NCBI RefSeq assembly: GCF_003075375.1
Contig: NZ_QDFT01000032.1
Span: 1 to 32,909, forward strand
Source of the DNA: Microbacterium testaceum
GTDB lineage: Bacteria > Actinomycetota > Actinomycetes > Actinomycetales > Microbacteriaceae
Length of the DNA: 32,909 nt
Direction: 5' to 3'
The stretch's first letter is position 1; each line of letters opens with the position of its first letter. This document shows positions 8,893 through 16,728 of this stretch, piece by piece. Position numbers and translations under genes: made by a program. Under the pieces are notes generated by a model, which saw only the letters and a program-made list of their open reading frames with translations, did not search any database and had not been told where the DNA came from.

Positions 8893-10056
8893 TCAGGCCC
8901 GGAGGGCCGCGAGGTGCTCGCGCAGCGTCGGACCGCCGCGGAACTCCCGGATCAGGTGCTGCACCACCTCGCGCAGGTCGCCGTCGGCCGCGTCGGCGAT
9001 CGCGATCTGCCGGGCCGAGCTCCCGCCGGTCGCCAGGATCGTCTCGAGGCTGGCGAACTCGCGCGCGCACTTGAGCTCGACGGCGACGCCGGCGAGTTCT
9101 TCCATCGTCTCGCGCAGGTGCTCGACCACGGGGCGCTGCGTCCCCTCGCGATCCACGATCACGCGCGCATCGAGGCCGTAGCGCGCGGCGCGCCACTTGT
9201 TCTCGCGGGCATACCAGGGCGGGATGCCGGGGAGCGGCCGGCCCTCGTCCAGAAGCCGCGAGAAGTGCTCGACGAGCGTCTGCGCGAGGGCCGCGACGGC
9301 GGCGAGCTCGGGAAGCGTCGACATGCCGTCGCACGCGCGGATCTCGACCGTTCCCCACTTGGGCGCCGGACGGATGTCCCAGCGCACCTCGCTGGCATCC
9401 GCCATCACACCGGTGCGGACCATGTCGTCGAGGTAGCGCTCGAAACCGTCCCAGGTCTCGAACTGCCAGGGCAGGCCCGCCGTCGGCAGCTGCTGGAACA
9501 CCAGGGCGCGGTTGGACATGTACCCGGTGCGGTCTCCGGCCCAGAACGGACTGGATGCCGAGAGCGCCTGCAGGTGGGGGAGGAACACGGTCAGCGCGTT
9601 GACGATCGGCATCACCTTCTCGACGTCGTCGACGCCGACGTGCACGTGGATGCCCCAGATCATCATGTTGCGCCCCCACCACTGGGTGCGCTCGATCAGC
9701 GTGTGATAACGGGTCTTGTCGGTGACCTGCTGGTCGTACCACTGCGCGAAGGGGTGGCTTCCGGCGCACAGCAGTTCGAGGCCGCGCGGCTCGGTCTGCT
9801 CGCGCAGCGCGCAGATGGCGTCGCCGATGTCGTCGACGGCCTCGGCGACCGTGTGTCCGACGCCGCTCGTCACCTCGACGGTGTTGGTGAGCAGCTCGCC
9901 CGTGACGGTGAAACGCTCGAGGGCGGTCGCGTCCTCGACCTCGTCGAGGATCTCGGGCGCGCGCGGCACGAGGTCACCACTCTCGCGGTCGGCGAGCATG
10001 AGCTCCCACTCCAGACCCACGGACGAACGCGTCGACGGAGCGAACGGCAGCCTCAT
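8893..10056 (-). CDS. Glutamate-cysteine ligase family 2 protein (YbdK-like carboxylate-amine ligase)
   Basis: This 387-aa member of the GCS2 family joins carboxylates and amines using ATP. Family features are the N-terminal GLEWELMLADRESGDLVPRAPEILDE (metal/substrate-binding Glu), VEVTSGVGHTVAEA, CAGSHPFAQWYDQQVTDKTRYHTLIERTQWWGR, IWGIHVHVGVDD, and the WDIRPAPKWGTVEIRACDG segment. E. coli YbdK has weak glutamate-cysteine ligase activity and some actinobacterial paralogues act in other pathways, so the in vivo substrate is uncertain. It is monocistronic in appearance, divergent from rpsP, and has a CAGACT box (coding strand) 7 nt before the ATG. Length is normal for the family. Confidence 0.9.
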   Translation of the reverse strand: MRLPFAPSTRSSVGLEWELMLADRESGDLVPRAPEILDEVEDATALERFTVTGELLTNTVEVTSGVGHTVAEAVDDIGDAICALREQTEPRGLELLCAGSHPFAQWYDQQVTDKTRYHTLIERTQWWGRNMMIWGIHVHVGVDDVEKVMPIVNALTVFLPHLQALSASSPFWAGDRTGYMSNRALVFQQLPTAGLPWQFETWDGFERYLDDMVRTGVMADASEVRWDIRPAPKWGTVEIRACDGMSTLPELAAVAALAQTLVEHFSRLLDEGRPLPGIPPWYARENKWRAARYGLDARVIVDREGTQRPVVEHLRETMEELAGVAVELKCAREFASLETILATGGSSARQIAIADAADGDLREVVQHLIREFRGGPTLREHLAALRA

Positions 10057-10146
10057 GCGGCTCAGTCTGACACGGAGCCTTTCGCGGGGGCCGCTCCGCT
10101 ACTCTGCGCGACGGTCCGTGTCGTTTCGCTGTCGCTGTCACGTCGG

Positions 10147-10289
10147 GCCTCGGGGATCTGGCAGAATAGAGGGCTGGACCCGCCACTCGACCCTCTATCC
10201 AGTGTCGGTCCACCCTTTTGAGCTTCCGCCGGGTGTGCACCCCACGCTCCAGGCGACCGGTTCGTTCATCTTCATCATCAGGAGTCATC
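10147..10289 (+). promoter_or_regulatory. rpsP promoter and 5' leader
   Basis: TGGCAGAATAGA (10159-10170) looks like an extended -10 (TGN plus CAGAAT). The same 12-mer precedes rplS, and in both cases GCCTCGGGG lies just upstream (10147-10155 here). The expected start is near 10174, giving a leader of about 115 nt. In it CTGGACC (10174-10180) can pair with TCCAG (10198-10202) or, one base shifted, with GGTCCA (10207-10212), which is followed by CCCTTTTG. ATAGAGGG and CCCTCTAT (10166-10173 / 10191-10198) also form an inverted repeat. The -10 assignment is inferred. Confidence 0.5.
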
Positions 10290-10703
10290 GTGGCTGTCAA
10301 GATCCGTCTCAAGCGCCTCGGAAAGATCCGCGCGCCCTACTACCGCATCGTCGTCGCCGACTCGCGCACCAAGCGCGACGGTCGTGTCATCGAAGAGATC
10401 GGCAAGTACCACCCGACCGAGGAGCCCTCGTTCATCGAGGTCGACTCGGAGCGCGCCCAGTACTGGCTGTCGGTCGGCGCCCAGCCCACCGAGCAGGTCG
10501 CCGCCATCCTCAAGCTCACGGGCGACTGGGGCAAGTTCAAGGGCGACAAGGACGCCGTGTCGACCGTCAAGGTCCGCGAGCCCAAGGCCGCCTTCGAGGC
10601 CGACGCCTCGAAGAAGTCGGTCGTCAAGCCGAAGGCCGAGAAGAAGGCCGACGCTCCCGCCGAGGCGCCCGCTGAGGACGCCGCCGAGACCTCGGCCGAG
10701 TAA
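10290..10703 (+). CDS. rpsP: 30S ribosomal protein S16
   Basis: S16 is a small-subunit protein needed for 30S assembly. Residues 1-80 are the conserved core ([55 protein letters not shown]). The remaining 55 residues are a Lys-then-Ala/Glu-rich tail ([15 protein letters not shown]), a common actinobacterial extension, giving 137 aa. GTG 10290 is chosen over upstream in-frame starts because AGGAG sits 6-10 nt before it and the protein then begins with the family N terminus. It is the first gene of rpsP-khpA-rimM-trmD. Confidence 0.97.
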   Translation: MAVKIRLKRLGKIRAPYYRIVVADSRTKRDGRVIEEIGKYHPTEEPSFIEVDSERAQYWLSVGAQPTEQVAAILKLTGDWGKFKGDKDAVSTVKVREPKAAFEADASKKSVVKPKAEKKADAPAEAPAEDAAETSAE

Positions 10704-10708
10704 TCCCC

Positions 10709-10939
10709 GTGTTGTCCACCGCGCTCGAGCACGTCGTCAAGGGGATCGTCGATAACCCCGACGACGTGTCCATCCGTGCCAGCTCCTCTCCCCGCGGAGA
10801 CGTGCTGGAGGTGCGCGTGCACCCCGATGACCGGGGTCGCGTGATCGGGCGCGGTGGACGCACCGCCAAGGCACTGCGTACGCTCATCTCCGCTCTCGCC
10901 GACGGCCGCCGCGTGCGCGTCGACGTCGCCGACGACTGA
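10709..10939 (+). CDS. khpA: KH-domain RNA-binding protein KhpA
   Basis: This 76-aa protein consists of a single type II KH domain. The GxxG loop is visible in VHPDDRGRVIGRGGRTAKALRTLI (residues about 35-58), which contacts RNA. KhpA proteins bind many RNAs with KhpB/Jag and affect cell-wall growth in Gram-positive bacteria; the conserved position between rpsP and rimM is typical. It starts 5 nt after rpsP with GTG and its stop overlaps the rimM start by one base (TGATG), so translation is coupled. Confidence 0.95.
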   Translation: MLSTALEHVVKGIVDNPDDVSIRASSSPRGDVLEVRVHPDDRGRVIGRGGRTAKALRTLISALADGRRVRVDVADD

Positions 10940-11610
10940 TGTCGACCGCTGACAGCGCGGGCGCCCAGCCCGCCAGGACCCAGCTCCGTGTCGGGCGCCT
11001 CGTCAAGGCCCACGGCCTGAAGGGCGCGTTCAAGCTCGAGCTGTACACCGACGATCCGGACGGCCGTTTCGTGCCCGGGAGCACGTTCACCCTCCAGGTC
11101 CCCGAGTCCTCGCCGTGGCACGGGCGCGACCTGACGGTCCGCGAGTTCCGGTGGATGAACTCCCACCCCGTGGTCTTCTTCGAGGGCGTCGACGACCGCA
11201 CCGCTGCTGAAGAGCTCGTCAAGGCGATCCTGTGGATCGACCAGGACACCGAGGCGGCTCCCGCCGAGGACGACGCCTGGTACGACCATCAGCTCGTCGG
11301 TCTCGACGTCGTCCGCGACGACGTCGTCATCGGGCGCGTCGCGCGGGTCGACCACTTCCCGGCGCAGGACCTGCTCATCGTCAAGCCCACGGGCGACGAC
11401 CGCGAGGTGCTCGTCCCCTTCGTCAGCGCCATCGTCCCCGAGGTCGACATCGCGGCCGGACGCGTCGTGGTCACGCCCCCGACGGGGCTCTTCGAAGACC
11501 TGCCGGCCGAGCCCGACGACGAACCGGCACCCGACGCCGGTGCCGCCGCGGACGACGACGCCGAAGCGGGCGACGCGACACCCGTCACCGCCGGCGACCG
11601 CGAGGACTGA
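10939..11610 (+). CDS. rimM: Ribosome maturation factor RimM
   Basis: RimM helps mature the 30S head domain by binding S19 and 16S rRNA. The 223-aa protein has the N-terminal RimM beta-barrel ([29 protein letters not shown], residues about 15-95) and the C-terminal PRC-barrel ([14 protein letters not shown] to [13 protein letters not shown], about 112-185). The last 40 residues form an Asp/Glu/Ala-rich tail absent from E. coli RimM but frequent in actinobacteria. Start ATG overlaps the khpA stop; the stop is followed one base later by the trmD GTG. Confidence 0.96.
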   Translation: MSTADSAGAQPARTQLRVGRLVKAHGLKGAFKLELYTDDPDGRFVPGSTFTLQVPESSPWHGRDLTVREFRWMNSHPVVFFEGVDDRTAAEELVKAILWIDQDTEAAPAEDDAWYDHQLVGLDVVRDDVVIGRVARVDHFPAQDLLIVKPTGDDREVLVPFVSAIVPEVDIAAGRVVVTPPTGLFEDLPAEPDDEPAPDAGAAADDDAEAGDATPVTAGDRED

Positions 11611-11611
11611 C

Positions 11612-12301
11612 GTGCGCATCGACGTCGTGTCGATCTTCCCGACGATCTTCGATGCGCTCGAGGTCTCGCTGCTGGGCAAGGCCCGTCAGAGCGGCCTGCT
11701 CGACGTCGCCGTCCACGATCTGCGCGACTACACGCACGACCGGCATCGCACGGTCGACGACACGCCCTACGGCGGCGGCGCCGGCATGGTGATGAAGCCC
11801 GAGCCGTGGGGCGAAGCTCTCGACGACATCGTCGGCGGCGCCGCCGAGCGGCCCGTCATCGTCTTCCCGTCCCCGGCGGGGGAGCGCTTCACCCAGTCGA
11901 TCGCCCGTGAGCTCTCGGCCGCTCCGCACCTCGTGTTCGGGTGCGGCCGATACGAGGGCATCGACGAGCGCGTGTTCGACTACGCCGCCGAGCTCGGTGA
12001 CGTTCGCCTGCTCTCGCTCGGCGACTACGTGCTGAACGGCGGCGAGGTGGCCGTCATGGCCATGGTCGAAGCCATCGGCCGTCTCGTCCCCGGTGTCGTC
12101 GGCAACCCCGAGAGCCTCGTCGAGGAGTCCCACGAAGACGGACTCCTCGAATACCCCTCGTTCACCAAGCCCGCCGTCTGGCGCGAGCGCGAGGTCCCGC
12201 CGATCCTGCTCAGCGGCAACCACGGGGCAGTCGCGTCCTGGCGCCGCGAGCAGCAGATCGAGCGCACGCGTCTGCGCCGCCCCGACCTGCTCGCCGACTG
12301 A
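11612..12301 (+). CDS. trmD: tRNA (guanine37-N1)-methyltransferase TrmD
   Basis: TrmD methylates G37 of tRNAs reading CNN codons, using S-adenosylmethionine, and prevents +1 frameshifting. The 229-aa SPOUT enzyme shows [20 protein letters not shown] N terminus, [16 protein letters not shown], the trefoil-knot segments [13 protein letters not shown] and [31 protein letters not shown], and the C-terminal [26 protein letters not shown] that reads the anticodon stem. GTG 11612 is chosen because the family N terminus begins exactly there, one base after the rimM stop. It is the last gene of the operon. Confidence 0.97.
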   Translation: MRIDVVSIFPTIFDALEVSLLGKARQSGLLDVAVHDLRDYTHDRHRTVDDTPYGGGAGMVMKPEPWGEALDDIVGGAAERPVIVFPSPAGERFTQSIARELSAAPHLVFGCGRYEGIDERVFDYAAELGDVRLLSLGDYVLNGGEVAVMAMVEAIGRLVPGVVGNPESLVEESHEDGLLEYPSFTKPAVWREREVPPILLSGNHGAVASWRREQQIERTRLRRPDLLAD

Positions 12302-12345
12302 CGCGTCGGCTGTCGTCACGCGGGCGGTGCTGCACCCCCGCAGAC

Positions 12346-12382
12346 GACGGATGCCGCGACCCGAGGGGCCGCGGCATCCGTC
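12346..12382. terminator. Strong hairpin between convergent trmD and map
   Basis: GACGGATGCCGCG (12346-12358) and CGCGGCATCCGTC (12370-12382) form a perfect 13-bp stem with an 11-nt loop, placed midway between two converging genes. It probably terminates both transcripts, although no U-run follows. Confidence 0.75.
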
Positions 12383-12392
12383 ATCCGGACCG

Positions 12393-13175
12393 TCAGTCGA
12401 CGCCGAGGAAAGACCGATCCGTGAGCACGATCGGTCCCTCGGCGGTGATCGCCACGGTGTGCTCGGAGTGGGCTCCGCGCGAGCCGTCCGCGCTGCGCAG
12501 GGTCCAGCCGTCGGGGTCGGTGACCAGCTCGTCGGTGGTCTGCAGGAACCACGGCTCGAGTGCGACCACCAGGCCCGCGCGCAGCGGGTAGCCGCGGCCG
12601 GCCTTGCCGTCGTTGGCGACGTGCGGATCGCCGTGCATGGTGCGACCCACGCCGTGTCCACCGAAGTCGGTGTTGATGCTCAGCCCCTCGGCGCGCGCGA
12701 CGGCGGCGACGGCGGCCGAGATGTCGCCGATCTTGTGACCGACGGTGGCGGCGTTGATCGCGGCGGACAGGGCGCGCTGCGTGGTGTCGATGAGGGCGAG
12801 GTCCTCGTCGCGGGGCGTGCCGACGACGAACGACACCGCCGAATCGGCGACCCATCCGTCCACCGACGCGGCGAAATCGAGCGAGACGAGGTCACCGTCG
12901 CGCAGCACGTAGTCGTGGGGGAGCCCGTGCAGCACGGCGTCGTTGATCGAGGTGCACAGCACCTTGCCGAAGGGGCTCGCGCCGAACGAGGGGTGGTAGT
13001 CGATGTAGCAGGACTCGGCGCCGGCCGTGCGGATCATGTCGTGGGCGCGGCGGTCGAGGTGCAACAGGTTGGTGCCCACCTTAGTCTCGTCGCGCAGCGT
13101 GGCGAGCACCTCCGCGACGAAGCGGCCCGCGGGGCGCATCGCGTCGATCTCGGCCGGCGTACGCAGTTCGATCAT
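12393..13175 (-). CDS. map: Methionine aminopeptidase, type I
   Basis: Map removes the initiator methionine from nascent proteins when the second residue is small. The 260-aa pita-bread metalloenzyme shows all dimetal ligands in context: SLDFAASVDGWVADSAVSF (two Asp), FGGHGVGRTMHGDP (His), VVALEPWFL (Glu) and GAHSEHTVAI (Glu). ATG 13175 is preferred over the upstream frame opening at 13202 since MIELRTPAEIDAMRPAGRFVAEVL is the normal type I N terminus. There is no N-terminal SH3-binding extension. Confidence 0.96.
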   Translation of the reverse strand: MIELRTPAEIDAMRPAGRFVAEVLATLRDETKVGTNLLHLDRRAHDMIRTAGAESCYIDYHPSFGASPFGKVLCTSINDAVLHGLPHDYVLRDGDLVSLDFAASVDGWVADSAVSFVVGTPRDEDLALIDTTQRALSAAINAATVGHKIGDISAAVAAVARAEGLSINTDFGGHGVGRTMHGDPHVANDGKAGRGYPLRAGLVVALEPWFLQTTDELVTDPDGWTLRSADGSRGAHSEHTVAITAEGPIVLTDRSFLGVD

Positions 13176-13280
13176 GGGGGATCCTCTCGTTCGTACGTCC
13201 ATTCTCGCCCATGGATGCCGGACGTCCAGGTCATGGTCTTCTCAAAGGAGCCGCACATCGACGGGCCGTAGCATCGGCCC

Positions 13281-13784
13281 ATGGTGCTGCGCCGAGTGTT
13301 CCTCCGCTGGTTGTTCCCGGCGGCCTTCGTCCTGCCGCTGTGGCTGTTCGTCGGCTGGATCGTCTTCTCGGGCGGGAGCGGATGGGCGCTGCTGTGGCTG
13401 CTCGTGGCCATGCCGACGGTGTTCGTGTCGCAGCTGCTCATCGCCTTGTTGATCCGGGCACGCGCCGCCGTGCGCTCGACGCGCGCGGTGTCGTGGCGCG
13501 ACGCCGCGGGCGTCGCACTGTGGCAGGCGGTGATCGTGGCACTCGGCTTCTTCGACTCGCGCGTGTTCTTCCCGCTGCTCGTGCTGTCGGTGGTCGGGGC
13601 CCTCGTGCTGTTCTGGTCGTCGCTCTCGCAGCTCTGGAACGAGGCGCGCGGAGCGGTGACCGTCCTGCACGCGTCCGACGGCACGGCGTACATCCCGCCG
13701 GTGCGGGAACCGTCCGCGGAGCGCTCCGCGGGGCGGGCCGACGGCGACGTGATCGTCGTGTCCGAGGTACGACGACCCGAGTGA
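13281..13784 (+). CDS. Small integral membrane protein of unknown function
   Basis: This 167-aa protein has a basic N terminus (MVLRRVFLRW) and about four predicted membrane helices: residues about 8-31, 35-58, 78-95 and 97-113. A 50-residue hydrophilic tail contains repeated Arg/Glu/Ser-Ala segments and ends VSEVRRPE. The second hydrophobic span (LLWLLVAMPTVFVSQLLIALLI) resembles permease fragments, but no transporter motif is visible and I do not recognise a family. TAGCAT at 13269-13274 lies 6 nt before the ATG with no Shine-Dalgarno, suggesting leaderless transcription. It lies between the divergent map and rplS. Confidence 0.75.
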   Translation: MVLRRVFLRWLFPAAFVLPLWLFVGWIVFSGGSGWALLWLLVAMPTVFVSQLLIALLIRARAAVRSTRAVSWRDAAGVALWQAVIVALGFFDSRVFFPLLVLSVVGALVLFWSSLSQLWNEARGAVTVLHASDGTAYIPPVREPSAERSAGRADGDVIVVSEVRRPE

Positions 13785-13829
13785 GGCGAGCGCCGCTCGG
13801 CGCCGCGCGGGCCGCTGGTCCGTTTTGGA

Positions 13830-13978
13830 GCCTCGGGGTCGCCGTGGCAGAATAGACGATCGTGCCCTGACCGGCTCTGCCTCAGGGGAGTCCGCCGCAT
13901 CCCGCGGCCTCGGGCACGCCTCACCTTTTCCCCTTTTATCGTGCGATCGACCTGTGGCGGTCGCAGGAAGTGATGATC
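13830..13978 (+). promoter_or_regulatory. rplS promoter and structured 5' leader
   Basis: GCCTCGGGG (13830-13838) and TGGCAGAATAGA (13845-13856) repeat the rpsP promoter words. With CAGAAT as -10, transcription should begin near 13860, where CGTGCCC (13861-13867) starts a long stem closed by GGGCACG (13912-13918). An alternative internal stem, CCCTGA (13865-13870) with TCAGGG (13882-13887), shares bases with the first, so the two exclude each other. A pyrimidine/U-rich run (CCTTTTCCCCTTTT) follows at 13923-13937. This looks like a ribosomal-protein leader, inferred from structure only. Confidence 0.5.
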
Positions 13979-14326
13979 ATGCAGATCCTCGACTCCGTCG
14001 ACGCGGCCTCGCTGCGCTCCGACATCCCCGCCTTCGCCCCCGGCGACACCGTCAAGGTGCACGTCAACATCACCGAAGGCAACCGCTCGCGTATCCAGGT
14101 GTTCCAGGGCGTCGTCATCGGCCGCTCGGGCGACGGCGTGCGCGAGACCTTCTGCGTCCGCAAGGTCAGCTTCCAGGTCGGCGTCGAGCGCACCTTCCCG
14201 GTCCACAGCCCCGTGATCGACCACATCGAGGTCGTCACGCGCGGTGACGTGCGTCGCGCCAAGCTGTACTACCTGCGCAGCCTCCGCGGCAAGAAGGCCA
14301 AGATCAAGGAGAAGCGCGACCGCTGA
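13979..14326 (+). CDS. rplS: 50S ribosomal protein L19
   Basis: L19 lies at the 30S-50S interface. The 115-aa protein shows the family core: [57 protein letters not shown] and [20 protein letters not shown]. Two in-frame ATGs and a GTG occur within 9 nt; ATG 13979 is chosen because AGGAAG (13965-13970) then has normal spacing. It is followed by a clear hairpin before lepB. Confidence 0.96.
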   Translation: MQILDSVDAASLRSDIPAFAPGDTVKVHVNITEGNRSRIQVFQGVVIGRSGDGVRETFCVRKVSFQVGVERTFPVHSPVIDHIEVVTRGDVRRAKLYYLRSLRGKKAKIKEKRDR

Positions 14327-14339
14327 GTCGACTCTCTCC

Positions 14340-14370
14340 AACGCCCCGTGGGTCTCACCCGCGGGGCGTT
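14340..14370 (+). terminator. Rho-independent-type terminator after rplS
   Basis: AACGCCCCG-t-GGG pairs with CCC-g-CGGGGCGTT around a TCTCA loop (14340-14370), a 12-bp stem interrupted by one T/G position; TTTTC follows at 14376-14380. It separates rplS from lepB, perhaps partially. Confidence 0.75.
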
Positions 14371-14468
14371 CGGCGTTTTCGCGGCGTCACGGTCACGGCA
14401 TCCGGCCCGGGTGTGCGACCCTGGTTCGTGCGGTTTCCCGATGCGCGGGCGACCCGACGAAGGAACAC

Positions 14469-15221
14469 ATGAGCGACCAGACCGCCTCCACTCCGGATGC
14501 CGCGGCATCCACTCCCACCGGGCGGCGTCGCCGCGGATGGGGCGCCTTCTTCCGCGACCTGCTCGTGATCGTCGTGATCGCGCTGCTGGTGTCGTTCCTG
14601 GTGAAGACGTTCGTGGTGCGCTCGTTCTACATCCCGTCGGCGTCGATGGAGAACACGCTGATGGTCAAGGACCGCATCCTGGTCGACGAGCTGACGCCGC
14701 GCTTCGGTTCGTACGAGCGCGGTGACGTCGTGGTCTTCCGCGACCCCGGCGGATGGCTCGATGCTCAGCCCGCCGCGCAGGCCGGATCGCCGATCTCCGA
14801 GGGCGTGGACTGGGTGCTGTCGCTCTTCGGTCTCGCCGCGCCCGACAGCGACGACCATCTCATCAAGCGGGTCATCGGCGTCGAGGGCGATCACGTCGTC
14901 TGCTGCAACGCGCTGGGCCAGACGACGGTCAACGATGTGCCCATCGACGAGAGCTACGTGCGACTTGCGCCAGGAGCCACGGCGCCGTCGCCGGTGCCGT
15001 ACGACGTCACCGTCCCCGAGGACTCGCTGTGGGTGCTGGGCGACAACCGCAACAGCTCGCGCGACTCGCGCTACAACCAGGACCAGCCGACCAAGGGCTT
15101 CGTCCCGGTCGAGAACGTCGTGGGTCGCGCCTTCGTCATCACCTGGCCGTTCGACCGCTTCGGACTCATCGACTTCCACCACGAGGTGTTCGCGGGGGTC
15201 CCCGCGCCGGCGGCGAAGTGA
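14469..15221 (+). CDS. lepB: Signal peptidase I
   Basis: LepB cleaves signal peptides of exported proteins at the outer face of the membrane. The 250-aa protein has a cytoplasmic Arg-rich N terminus, a single membrane helix (residues about 30-50), the nucleophile Ser59 in FYIPSASMENTL, the general-base Lys in DDHLIKRVIGVEGD, and the box E motif LWVLGDNRNSSRDSR. The insert between GDVVVFRDPGGW and DDHLIKR is of the size seen in actinobacterial LepB. ATG 14469 is preceded by GAAGGAACAC. Its stop overlaps the rnhB start (GTGA), so the two are coupled. Confidence 0.96.
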   Translation: MSDQTASTPDAAASTPTGRRRRGWGAFFRDLLVIVVIALLVSFLVKTFVVRSFYIPSASMENTLMVKDRILVDELTPRFGSYERGDVVVFRDPGGWLDAQPAAQAGSPISEGVDWVLSLFGLAAPDSDDHLIKRVIGVEGDHVVCCNALGQTTVNDVPIDESYVRLAPGATAPSPVPYDVTVPEDSLWVLGDNRNSSRDSRYNQDQPTKGFVPVENVVGRAFVITWPFDRFGLIDFHHEVFAGVPAPAAK

Positions 15222-15871
15222 TCGAACCCACCCTCACCCTCGAACGCCGCGCGCTCAAGCAGCACGCGATCATTATCGCGTGCGACGAGGTCGGTCGCGG
15301 CGCCCTCGCGGGACCGGTGGCCGTCGGCGCGGCCGTGATCGACCCCGCCCGCTCGCGAAAGCGCGTCCCCGCGGGCCTGCGCGACTCCAAGCTCGTCCCC
15401 GAGGCACGCCGACCCGAGGTGGCCGCCCGGGCCGCGGCCTTCGTGCAGCACAGCGCGGTGGGCTGGGCGAGTTCGGTCGAGATCGACGAGATCGGCATCA
15501 TCCGCGCCCTCGGGCTCGCGGCGGTCCGTGCGATCGCCGATCTGCGCGCTCACGGCGTCGTCCCCGAAGAGGCGCTGGTCATCCTCGACGGCAACCACGA
15601 CTACATCACCCCGGCGGGGGAGCCCGGCCTCACCGTCACGCCCATCGTCAAGGCCGACCGGGACTGCGCGAGTGCGGCCGCGGCATCCGTCATCGCCAAG
15701 GTGGCCCGCGACACCCTGATGGCCGGTCTGCACGACGACCTGCCCGCGTACGGCTGGGCCCGCAACAAGGGCTACGCGAGCGTCGATCACCGCGACGCGA
15801 TTTCGACGCACGGCATGAGCGTCCACCACCGTCACTCGTGGGCCATCGCGGCGGCGCCGACCCTGTTCTGA
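15218..15871 (+). CDS. rnhB: Ribonuclease HII
   Basis: RNase HII cuts the RNA strand of RNA-DNA hybrids and starts removal of single ribonucleotides from DNA. The 217-aa protein has the metal-binding ACDEVGRGALAGPV, LVILDGNHDYI, and KADRDCASAAAASVIAKVARD motifs with Asp/Glu carboxylates in the expected places, followed by GWARNKGYAS. GTG 15218 overlaps the lepB stop; the family N terminus begins within 10 residues, supporting that start. Confidence 0.96.
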   Translation: MIEPTLTLERRALKQHAIIIACDEVGRGALAGPVAVGAAVIDPARSRKRVPAGLRDSKLVPEARRPEVAARAAAFVQHSAVGWASSVEIDEIGIIRALGLAAVRAIADLRAHGVVPEEALVILDGNHDYITPAGEPGLTVTPIVKADRDCASAAAASVIAKVARDTLMAGLHDDLPAYGWARNKGYASVDHRDAISTHGMSVHHRHSWAIAAAPTLF

Positions 15872-15948
15872 GCGCCTCTCTCGTCGGCGCGCCCGGGCGC
15901 GGACTCCGTGCGACCCACGGGACCGTGCCCGCCTAGGATGGGAGGACC

Positions 15949-16272
15949 ATGGATGACGACGTCTTCGAGGACTACGACCGCGAGCTCGAACTGGCCCTGT
16001 ACCGCGAGTACCGCGATGTCGTGCGCCAGTTCACCTACGTGATCGAGACCGAGCGCCGGTTCTACCTGGCCAACGACGTCAACGTCGTGCGCCGCGACAC
16101 CGAGCACGACTTCTACTTCGAGATCTCGATGACCGACGTGTGGGTCTGGGACATCTACCGCGCCGACCGCTTCGTCAAGTCGGTGCGCGTGCTGACCTTC
16201 AAGGACGTCAACGTCGAAGAGCTGTCGCGGCACGACTTCCAGCTGCCCGACGAACTGTCGCTCGACAACTGA
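15949..16272 (+). CDS. DUF2469-family protein
   Basis: This 107-aa very acidic protein is strictly conserved between rnhB and yraN in actinobacteria (DUF2469). It begins MDDDVFEDYDRELELALYREYRDVVRQFTYVIETERRFYL and ends in DFQLPDELSLDN. No enzyme motif, signal peptide or membrane segment is present and the function is unknown. A strong GGGAGG Shine-Dalgarno precedes the ATG, and a TAGGAT box at 15934-15939 may be its own -10. Confidence 0.92.
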   Translation: MDDDVFEDYDRELELALYREYRDVVRQFTYVIETERRFYLANDVNVVRRDTEHDFYFEISMTDVWVWDIYRADRFVKSVRVLTFKDVNVEELSRHDFQLPDELSLDN

Positions 16273-16365
16273 CTCCTCCTCCCCATCCGCGGCGCGCACT
16301 GATCGATCCACGGATGCGCGCCGAGGGCCCGCGCGCCCCGTGACGCGCCTGCCACGCTCTCGGGC

Positions 16366-16728
16366 ATGGCAGCGAAAGACGACCTCGGCCGAGCCGGGGA
16401 GGACCGCGCCGTCGCCCATCTGATCGGCGACGGCTACCGCATCATCGCGCGCAACTGGCGGTGCCCGCAGGGCGAGATCGACGTCGTCGCCGAACGCGAC
16501 GACACGCTCGTCGTCGTCGAGGTGAAGACCCGGCGCAGCGAGTTGTACGGGCACCCCTTCGAGGCGATCGACAAGCGCAAGGCCGCGCGACTGTGGCGGC
16601 TCGCGATGGCGTGGCTGGCCGCGCATCCCGACCTCGCCCGCGGGCGACGGCTGCGCATCGACGCCGTCGGCCTCGTCGGGCCCGATGCCCGCACCGCGCG
16701 GCTCGAACACCTCGAGGACGCCCTGTGA
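16366..16728 (+). CDS. yraN: UPF0102 family protein YraN
   Basis: YraN proteins have a restriction-endonuclease-like (Holliday-junction-resolvase-like) fold. The 120-aa protein shows LGRAGEDRAVAHLIGDGYRIIARNWRCPQGEIDVVAERDDTLVVVEVKTRRS, which contains the E-x(n)-G-E-I-D and E-V-K triad of the PD-(D/E)XK superfamily (the Glu of GEID and Glu/Lys of VEVKTR). Biological role is not established, though it is regularly linked with comM and dprA. Its stop overlaps the comM GTG start (GTGA), marking it as part of the same translational unit. Confidence 0.94.
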   Translation: MAAKDDLGRAGEDRAVAHLIGDGYRIIARNWRCPQGEIDVVAERDDTLVVVEVKTRRSELYGHPFEAIDKRKAARLWRLAMAWLAAHPDLARGRRLRIDAVGLVGPDARTARLEHLEDAL

